Source of the DNA: Histomonas meleagridis
Taxonomy: Eukaryota; Parabasalia; Tritrichomonadida; Dientamoebidae
NCBI GenBank assembly: GCA_020186115.1
Contig: WSYJ01000099.1
Coordinates: 620,001 to 684,000 of the forward strand
Direction of reading: 5' to 3'
Length of the DNA stretch: 64,000 bases
Shown: piece by piece, positions 57,423 to 64,000 of the stretch
How the letters are laid out: each line of letters starts with the position of its first letter
Position numbering within the stretch: position 1 is the stretch's first letter
The notes under the pieces: model-generated
Databases searched by the model: none
What the model saw: the letters and a program-made list of their open reading frames with translations, nothing else
What the model was told of the DNA's origin: nothing
Position numbers and translations under genes: made by a program

Positions 57423-60400
57423 ATGAGCACAGAAGAAGAACAACAAGAAATAATCCAAAAAATTGTTACAGCAGAAGGAAAAAGTACGGGCACATTTTCT
57501 AACTATTTCGTCAAATTTGAAGGAAAATCATACGGAAAGTGTCAATGGATTTCAGAAAAAGATTTATTAAAAGCCCCAAATCATCGTTCATTATTACAAG
57601 CTTTTAACAAAATTTTACACTACCCAAAAAATCCACCTTTCTACAACCCTCGATATGACATCATTGAAAGAATTATATGTACTCAAGATGGAAAATATTT
57701 AGTGAAATGGTGTGATTTGGATTATACTCAGCTTTCTCTTGAAGATTCTGTTCCGGATGAAGTTGCTTTGTTATATGAAAAACGACTAGAATTAAAATAT
57801 CCAAATACCAATACATCAACAGAAAAGCATATCCTCGAAGTTACACCAAACCCGGATCTAAGCTTATTGGAAAATATTTGTTTTATGAATATTTCTTACA
57901 TGTATAGCTTTGAAAATGAATGTTCGATAAATGATAATTTTAGTTTCGATGTCAAAAGACCTATTATTCTTCTGTTTGAAAAACTTTTCGAAGCCTATCC
58001 AGAAACTGGGCCTTTTCTCATAATTACAGCATCTTCTGGTTTATCTCAATGGATTGATATCCTAATTCAGAATCCAAATTTATCAACGGTTGTTTATGAT
58101 GGAAGTGAAGCAAATCGCTCAAAGATCAAAGAGATTGACTTTTTTGGTGAAGACAATAAATATAAATTTCATGTCTTATTAACTACACCAGATACTATTA
58201 ATACAGATACGTTTCTTACTTCACTTCGTTTTGACATTATTGTTAACTGCCAATGTACTTATAAAGCTCCACCAAAACATAATTTTTTAATTTCTTTATC
58301 ATGCGATGAAAAATTAGTTTCTGATATGATTTTAGAGCTTTCTAATTTTTGTCTTTCTCTTCAAGAAATCATTCAATCTGAAGATTTAATTTCAATAATG
58401 AATCATAAACAAAAGCTTCAAGTTGTTGCAAGCAAGATCATTGAAAAATCACAACCAAGTATCCATTATACATATATTGATTGTCCTTTAACACCGGTTC
58501 AAAAAGAAGTTATTCGAAGTTTAATTCTTCGATTTGATCCATCAGACGGTTATCGACGGTTACTTGATCAATTCTATCGTTGTTCACAACATCCATTTTT
58601 ACTTTTTGGGATGGAAAACGAATTATGTGGTGAAGATTTTTATAAGATCTCCACCAAACTTCAAGTATTTATGACACTCTTTCGAGATCAAATGAGTAAT
58701 AATCAACGAGTTATATTAGTAAGTCAATATGATCAAATATTAGATTTAGTAGAAGACTTAATGACTAAAGAAGATTATTTATGTTCACGAATTACTAAAC
58801 CTACAGGTGATTATGACAATGATCCAGCTTCATTATTTTTATATAATCCATTAAGTTGTCCCTTATATTTCACCACACTTGATTATATTAATTGCGCAAT
58901 AATTTTTGATATAAATTCCAAATATTTCATTGAGCAAGTCACCACAAAACGTTCAATTATATCTAAATTCCGGAATATAATTTATCTTCAATGTAATGAA
59001 ACATGTGAACCATTAATCACCGATCTAAACAATGAAGAAATGTTATGTAAAATTATTGCGTTACATAGTTTCTCACCGAAAGTTATTCCATCAATTGAAA
59101 GTTTAATCATTAATTCAACTGAAGAACCAATGAATAACATATCACAAGAAGATTTAAACACAATTTCTATTTTTAATAACGAAAACAATGAAAACAATTT
59201 TTGGAATTTATTAAAAGAATCAATAAAAGAACATAAACGAGAACCGAAATTAAATAAAGAACAATGGACTCTAAGAGAAAGAGATCAATTATTTCGATAT
59301 TTGTTTAGATTTAGTTGGGATCGATGGGATGACATAATGAAATATGGCGGAATATTTAGAGAAAAAAATGATGTAATTAATGCAAGTCGAAGTTTAGTTA
59401 AAGAAATGTTACAAGGATTAGACGAATCATTTGTTTTAATTAAAGATATGGTCCGCGAATCGAATAATGAAGACGCAGATAATTATCGACAATTTATGAA
59501 CCAATCTGTGTTTGCTAAGTCGAATTTTCATGATCTAATTCATGATAAATCATATGAGTTATTACAAAGATTAGAAGTATTACATTACATAGAAAGAGCT
59601 ATGAGTTTGTCTGGAAATAATATGGACAAATTACAAATCGGTCGAATCGTTGGGAAGAAACCTTCCGAAAATTGGAATGAAGAATATGATAAATTATTAG
59701 TAATAGCCGCATACAAATATGGATTCGGAGTTTATGATTTCTTATCAGAAGATAAGGATAAAAGATTTATGGAATTGTTCATGAACGGAAAAATTCAACA
59801 TCAAATGTTAAACGAACGACTTCTGAAAATCGGAGAAAGTTTGAAAAGAATTAACGTATCGTTTATTCAAAAAGTGGACGATAGCTATCCAAGCGAAGAT
59901 GAAAACTTCGAATTTGATGAAGAATTCGATGATGATAACCAATTTTCAAGGAGTGAGAAATCAAGGATTTTCAAATATTTGGTTAGATTTGGTATCGATA
60001 ATTATGAAAAAATGAGAAATGATATTGGATTAAATTCAAAACCTTTAGAAAACTTGAAAGAATATGTTGAAGCATTTATGCAAAAATGCGAAAATGGAAC
60101 TATGCCTCATGTTACTGCTGTAAGAGTTAAAACTAGAGTTGAATCAATGAATAGGCTTAGATCAATTTTGCAACTTGGAATAGAATTCTTTAAAAGAGCT
60201 CCAAGATGGAGGCAATTACCGCAAAGCTGGAATTCTTCTATTGAGTTTTCTTTCTTTCAAGAAATCAAAAATAGAGGAATAACAGCAATGAATGAAATTG
60301 CACAACTTGATACATTTAAAACAATAGACTTCCCAGCATTCATATTTAAGACAAAATCGATTATGTTAAGAATTAAATCGTTATATGAATTCTCACAAAA

Positions 60401-61046
60401 GAATTGGGTATCAAGTAAACCGTCAAAACCCAGACCACCGGTAACCGAAAATCCTTCACAAAAAGATGCTCATTTGATAGCCAAAGTTTTGAATGGCGAT
60501 GTAAAATATCCGTTTAAGATTTCAAGTTCTTCTTATATCCTTGATATAGGAACTATAGTAACAGATCGACCTTTATTCCATACCCAAACATATATTTATC
60601 CAGCTGGTTATAAGTCAACGCGGCTTTTCTCTTCATTAGATGATCCAACAGAAAGAGTTACTTATCTTAGCGAAATCATTGATAATGGAACTGAAACACC
60701 AAGATTTAGAGTTACTCAAGAAGGAACTGACCATGTTTTTGAAGGAGATACTCCAACTGCTCCATGGGCAAAAATATTAAAAAAGTTCACAGAAAAGAAT
60801 GCGAAGAAAGGAAAATCAATTTCTGGTCCAGACGCATTCTTATTAAAATCCCCAGTAACAATTTCTTTAATACAACAACAACCAGGAATCGAAGAATTGG
60901 AAAATTATCAAATGAAAAAATATAACTTAAATCCATCACACAATAAAAAGAAGAAATCACGAGCCAAAGTGTTCGAATATGAATTATCAGATGAAACAAG
61001 CACCAGCAGCAGTGAATCTGAAGAAGAAGCAGAAAACGAAAAATAG
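57423..61046 (+). CDS. CHD-like double-chromodomain protein with dead SNF2 core fused to FYRN-FYRC
   Basis: A 1207-residue chromatin protein. Two chromodomain-like segments lie at about 25-70 (NYFVKFEGKSYGKCQWISEK) and 78-112 (IERIICTQDGKYLVKWCDLD). A SNF2-like region follows (GPFLIITASSGLSQWIDILI, KFHVLLTTPDTINTDTFLTS, and DQFYRCSQHPFLLFG matching CHD RKCCNHPYL), but the Walker A GKT is absent and the DEAH box reads VNCQC, so ATPase activity is not expected. SANT/SLIDE-like helices span about 600-1000. The C-terminus has FYRN (TYIYPAGYKSTRLFSSLDDP, at about 1056) and FYRC (GPDAFLLKSPVTISLIQQQP), as in MLL proteins, then a basic and a Ser/Glu-rich tail. ATG 57423 is used. Confidence 0.75.
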   Translation: MSTEEEQQEIIQKIVTAEGKSTGTFSNYFVKFEGKSYGKCQWISEKDLLKAPNHRSLLQAFNKILHYPKNPPFYNPRYDIIERIICTQDGKYLVKWCDLDYTQLSLEDSVPDEVALLYEKRLELKYPNTNTSTEKHILEVTPNPDLSLLENICFMNISYMYSFENECSINDNFSFDVKRPIILLFEKLFEAYPETGPFLIITASSGLSQWIDILIQNPNLSTVVYDGSEANRSKIKEIDFFGEDNKYKFHVLLTTPDTINTDTFLTSLRFDIIVNCQCTYKAPPKHNFLISLSCDEKLVSDMILELSNFCLSLQEIIQSEDLISIMNHKQKLQVVASKIIEKSQPSIHYTYIDCPLTPVQKEVIRSLILRFDPSDGYRRLLDQFYRCSQHPFLLFGMENELCGEDFYKISTKLQVFMTLFRDQMSNNQRVILVSQYDQILDLVEDLMTKEDYLCSRITKPTGDYDNDPASLFLYNPLSCPLYFTTLDYINCAIIFDINSKYFIEQVTTKRSIISKFRNIIYLQCNETCEPLITDLNNEEMLCKIIALHSFSPKVIPSIESLIINSTEEPMNNISQEDLNTISIFNNENNENNFWNLLKESIKEHKREPKLNKEQWTLRERDQLFRYLFRFSWDRWDDIMKYGGIFREKNDVINASRSLVKEMLQGLDESFVLIKDMVRESNNEDADNYRQFMNQSVFAKSNFHDLIHDKSYELLQRLEVLHYIERAMSLSGNNMDKLQIGRIVGKKPSENWNEEYDKLLVIAAYKYGFGVYDFLSEDKDKRFMELFMNGKIQHQMLNERLLKIGESLKRINVSFIQKVDDSYPSEDENFEFDEEFDDDNQFSRSEKSRIFKYLVRFGIDNYEKMRNDIGLNSKPLENLKEYVEAFMQKCENGTMPHVTAVRVKTRVESMNRLRSILQLGIEFFKRAPRWRQLPQSWNSSIEFSFFQEIKNRGITAMNEIAQLDTFKTIDFPAFIFKTKSIMLRIKSLYEFSQKNWVSSKPSKPRPPVTENPSQKDAHLIAKVLNGDVKYPFKISSSSYILDIGTIVTDRPLFHTQTYIYPAGYKSTRLFSSLDDPTERVTYLSEIIDNGTETPRFRVTQEGTDHVFEGDTPTAPWAKILKKFTEKNAKKGKSISGPDAFLLKSPVTISLIQQQPGIEELENYQMKKYNLNPSHNKKKKSRAKVFEYELSDETSTSSSESEEEAENEK

Positions 61047-61092
61047 AAACTTTTTGAATATTTTACTCATAAATAAAGAATTGAATTTATTT

Positions 61093-63996
61093 TCAATAAT
61101 TTGGTGACTCATCTTCTTCACCGAAGTCCAAAGATCCGTATATTGGGTACTGGTTTTCTTTGACATACTTGCGAATTTTCTTTTCGTCGTTTTCTGTTAT
61201 CAATGAATTATTTATTGCTTTTTGAATTAAATTAACACAGCTCATGGCATAGAGCTCTTTCCCAGGATCAACAAAGCGCTTGGAAAGCTTGAATATGCGC
61301 ATGTAATATTGCGATGAATATTTAATATGTGTTGATTCAAATGCTCCTTCCCAGCTAAGAAACAGCTTGAAATAGTTATCAAACTGATCCAAGTCAGTGT
61401 TGTATGCTAAAATTTCACCAAATTCGAAAATAGCCAACATTTTGATTTTCATATTTTCATCATTTAATACCAAATTTATAAACAGGTTCAACAGCTTGTC
61501 AATATTCAATACCTTTTTTGCTGAACAAAATGATGATAAAGAACTAATTGCAATCTTTCGAACTCCATAAGGATAATTTCCAATTACAATTGAAACCAAA
61601 TCATTTAAAAATTTGTTGACATTGATTGGGTAATTGTTTTCGTTCATCTTTATCATGAAATCAGTCCATGTTAATATGGAGAATATTTTAAAGAATGGGT
61701 GCCGATCCTCAACCGCAAAGTATTGAATAATTTGATTGAACTCATTGAAAATCTGAATTGAATCCGAACTGAACGTCCCATCGAATAAAACCGCAATGTC
61801 AATGAATAATTCTTTGTAGTAGACGTTATCGATGTATTCAATGTGTAAATCTTTTTCAATAAGCGATAAGTAGAAATTGACTGCTTCTCTCAATAAAAGT
61901 GGCAATAATTTAACGAGCTCCAAAACTAATTCAGGCTTAACATATCTAACCAAAAATTTTAAGATGTTAACAATAAACTTGACTTGCAACATGTCAACAA
62001 ATTGATCAGAACTTATAATTTTTAGCAAACTATCAAAAACAACATTATAAAAATTGGTATCATATATACAAAATACTATATCTGCAAGAGATGTAAGTGC
62101 TGTATGAGATTGATGCTCCAGAGGAATGTCAATGTATTTAAGCAAAGTCTGAAGGATATAAGGTAAATATTTCATTAGTAAATTTGGAACGTATCTCGCA
62201 AGAGTACTGAAGGTCTCAAAGACTTCTTCAATAGCCTCAATGTCGACGTTATTAAAAACAAAGCGTTTTGCTGGGTCAGAACTTGGAATAATAATATACG
62301 AATCATCAAATGCTTCAATTTGATTTTGTTCGACCATTTCGAAGTTAAGTCCATCAGTAGGTAAATAACTGATCAAAGCGCTAAAGTATTGGTCGATATA
62401 AGGTTCAAAATTGTTTCCAAGTAATTCAATGTATTCTTGAATGGAAATGAATCGAGAAGGAAGTCGTAAAATGAATGGCCAAATGGTATTAAAGTATTGG
62501 AGTATGGACTCCATATCTAATAAAGACAACATATTTGGAGCATATTTAAATAATACTGAATCATCAGAAGTTTCGAGTACTTTGGATATATATTGAAGTA
62601 ATGTCATAACTATTTTCTGAGATTTCTCTGGAAACAATTGACATAAATCTGATAATATCATTATTAAATCATGATCAAAACATGAAAATGTTAATTTTGC
62701 AATAGGCTCCATGAGTTGAGAAAGAATTATTTGTCCTGCTTCTTGGTTTTTTTCATATTTATATTTCCAGACCAATATTTTTATAAAAGGTATATATTCT
62801 TTGGCAAACGGCGAATGGAGACCGTTAAGCAAAAAAGTGCCAAATTCGTTATTTGGCAAAATGACATTTGACTTAAACAAGTTCGAAATTGCTTTAAATG
62901 AATTCTTACGAATAATTTCATTGGTAGACTGAACATATTGAAGGGCTACTTGCATTACATTGATGTCTTTTATATATATTATAAAGAATGACGATATAAA
63001 AGGATTTGAATTCATGGCTGATTCACGAATAAATGGCGCTAAAGTATCAACTTCATCATCACAAAGACCAAATAACGTCTTCCATTCTTTCTCGGCTTCA
63101 CTATAAAGATCAGGATAATCAATAGGATTACTAAATGAAACCAAAAATGCATTAAAAAAAGGACTTGGATTCAATTTGAATTGTTTGATCAAGAAGTTAC
63201 TTAAATAAAGCATTGACCCGAGGATATAAAGACATAATCTTCGAATCAATTCTTCATTCGTTTCTTGAATAATAATATTAAGCAAAAGTTCAACCATTTG
63301 TCCAACAATTGGCATAAATGGAATGTGGTTTTGTGAAAATGCGTAATGAAATTCATTAAGTGGTTCTCGAATCAGATTATTTGGAAGTACTGAAAAAGCA
63401 GTTGGAACTAATGTAAGAAGTTCATTGGGTTCTTGAATGCATCTAACAATGATCAATTCACAAATAAGAGATTTTTGCAGATATAGAATATTGCTATTAT
63501 CAAATATTACAAACGGTTTGATGAATTCAAGAATTTCTGGTTTTGGATTCATCGAATAGTATCTAGTAAAAAATTCAAGTCCAAGAATAGGATCTTTTTG
63601 GATATATTGAGAAAAATAATGTATTGACTCTTGCCATTGATCTATATTTCGGAAATGTTGAATATAATCTAAAATCAAATATAAAATGTATTTTTTCATG
63701 GTCGGATATTTGTTTATAAAATCTGATCCAAAAATTATTAATAATTGATTTTTCATAAAAATATGTGTTTCATAACCAACAATTGACGGATACTTAAGTA
63801 ATCTACATATTTGGATTATTGCTTGAAATATGATAGAAACATTAGAAGATGTTTCTAAAATCTGGAAAAAAATTTTAATTAGCTCGGGACAATTATTTTT
63901 AATTGCTTCTTTGTATTTATTCTCTGCAGTGATTCTGATTTCATTGTTTGGATTTTGAAAAGATTGGAGAATCGCTGATACTGTTTCTAAATCCAT
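61093..63996 (-). CDS. Importin-5-like karyopherin (Kap121/RanBP5 group)
   Basis: A 967-residue importin-beta superfamily protein, complete within the window (start 4 bases from the end). The N-terminus SAILQSFQNPNNEIRITAEN matches the importin N-domain (LLSPDNxxRxxAExxY). A diagnostic importin-5/-4 block occurs in the middle: an acidic insert then SDPAKRFVFNNVDIEAIEEV, FETFSTLARYVPNLLMKYLP and YILQTLLKYIDIPLEHQSHT, which parallels RanBP5 KTAGLEEKSTACQMLVYYAK and the following helices. It carries ribosomal-protein and histone-type cargo in other eukaryotes. Several HEAT helices are Asn/Ile-drifted. Confidence 0.7.
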   Translation of the reverse strand: MDLETVSAILQSFQNPNNEIRITAENKYKEAIKNNCPELIKIFFQILETSSNVSIIFQAIIQICRLLKYPSIVGYETHIFMKNQLLIIFGSDFINKYPTMKKYILYLILDYIQHFRNIDQWQESIHYFSQYIQKDPILGLEFFTRYYSMNPKPEILEFIKPFVIFDNSNILYLQKSLICELIIVRCIQEPNELLTLVPTAFSVLPNNLIREPLNEFHYAFSQNHIPFMPIVGQMVELLLNIIIQETNEELIRRLCLYILGSMLYLSNFLIKQFKLNPSPFFNAFLVSFSNPIDYPDLYSEAEKEWKTLFGLCDDEVDTLAPFIRESAMNSNPFISSFFIIYIKDINVMQVALQYVQSTNEIIRKNSFKAISNLFKSNVILPNNEFGTFLLNGLHSPFAKEYIPFIKILVWKYKYEKNQEAGQIILSQLMEPIAKLTFSCFDHDLIMILSDLCQLFPEKSQKIVMTLLQYISKVLETSDDSVLFKYAPNMLSLLDMESILQYFNTIWPFILRLPSRFISIQEYIELLGNNFEPYIDQYFSALISYLPTDGLNFEMVEQNQIEAFDDSYIIIPSSDPAKRFVFNNVDIEAIEEVFETFSTLARYVPNLLMKYLPYILQTLLKYIDIPLEHQSHTALTSLADIVFCIYDTNFYNVVFDSLLKIISSDQFVDMLQVKFIVNILKFLVRYVKPELVLELVKLLPLLLREAVNFYLSLIEKDLHIEYIDNVYYKELFIDIAVLFDGTFSSDSIQIFNEFNQIIQYFAVEDRHPFFKIFSILTWTDFMIKMNENNYPINVNKFLNDLVSIVIGNYPYGVRKIAISSLSSFCSAKKVLNIDKLLNLFINLVLNDENMKIKMLAIFEFGEILAYNTDLDQFDNYFKLFLSWEGAFESTHIKYSSQYYMRIFKLSKRFVDPGKELYAMSCVNLIQKAINNSLITENDEKKIRKYVKENQYPIYGSLDFGEEDESPNY

Positions 63997-64000
63997 TTTT

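Overview
The window looks like nuclear DNA of a parabasalid protist (trichomonad), most like a Tritrichomonas- or Trichomonas-type genome. The reasons are: very AT-rich, intron-poor, compact genes on both strands with all three standard stop codons in use; a TCAYTW initiator-like motif about 6-20 bases upstream of many ATGs; stop codons often overlapping or followed by TAAA; ankyrin proteins with a DUF3447-type domain; and decayed BspA-like leucine-rich-repeat surface-protein genes. The species call is inference, because no rRNA or species marker is present.

Region 1 (1-12.4 kb) carries conserved housekeeping genes: COG7 (Golgi tethering), TAF12 (TFIID/SAGA histone fold), a HEAT-repeat karyopherin-like protein, a divergent H2B/H2A pair sharing a 154-bp promoter with E2F-like sites, a 1475-residue Asn/Ile-rich solenoid protein of unknown function and a Cys-rich hypothetical protein. 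Region 2 (12.4-20 kb) has an 857-bp Mutator-like non-autonomous transposon (82-bp inverted repeats, 9-bp target duplication), an RRM protein, cyclophilin A, the ESCRT-III subunit VPS60/CHMP5, a coiled-coil gene that appears to contain a short intron, and an ATG16-like coiled-coil/WD40 protein. Region 3 (20-34.9 kb) has relics of surface and ankyrin genes, importin beta-1, a helical-repeat protein, a CaMKK-like kinase, the WAVE-complex subunit CYFIP/Sra1, a Rab GTPase, a candidate structured RNA and a C2 protein fused to a catalytically dead pyroglutamyl-peptidase fold.

Region 4 (35-54.5 kb) is the accessory part. It holds two ankyrin loci in which single ankyrin-repeat coding units recur every 170 bp, separated by AT-rich spacers full of stops. 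It also holds a 1.5-1.7 kb inverted pair of non-coding repeats (38.1-39.7 and 51.8-53.3 kb), four decayed membrane-protein tails, and single-copy genes between them (PIN1-type parvulin, HAD phosphatase, kelch protein, P4-ATPase flippase, tRNA-Lys).

Region 5 (54.5-64 kb) returns to conserved genes: ribosomal protein uL16, a WW-MyTH4-RhoGAP protein without its arginine finger, a CHD-like double-chromodomain protein with a degenerate SNF2 core fused to FYRN/FYRC, and an importin-5-like karyopherin. Genes are not in operons. Recurring functions are nuclear transport (three karyopherins or likely karyopherins), actin/Rho signalling (CYFIP, RhoGAP), membrane traffic (COG7, VPS60, Rab, flippase, ATG16) and chromatin (H2A, H2B, TAF12, the CHD-FYR protein).

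The most unusual items are the 170-bp ankyrin cassettes, the CHD-FYR fusion, the C2/pseudo-C15 fusion, the Mutator-like element and the candidate intron. All assignments come from reading the sequence and remembered family features; no database search was run.
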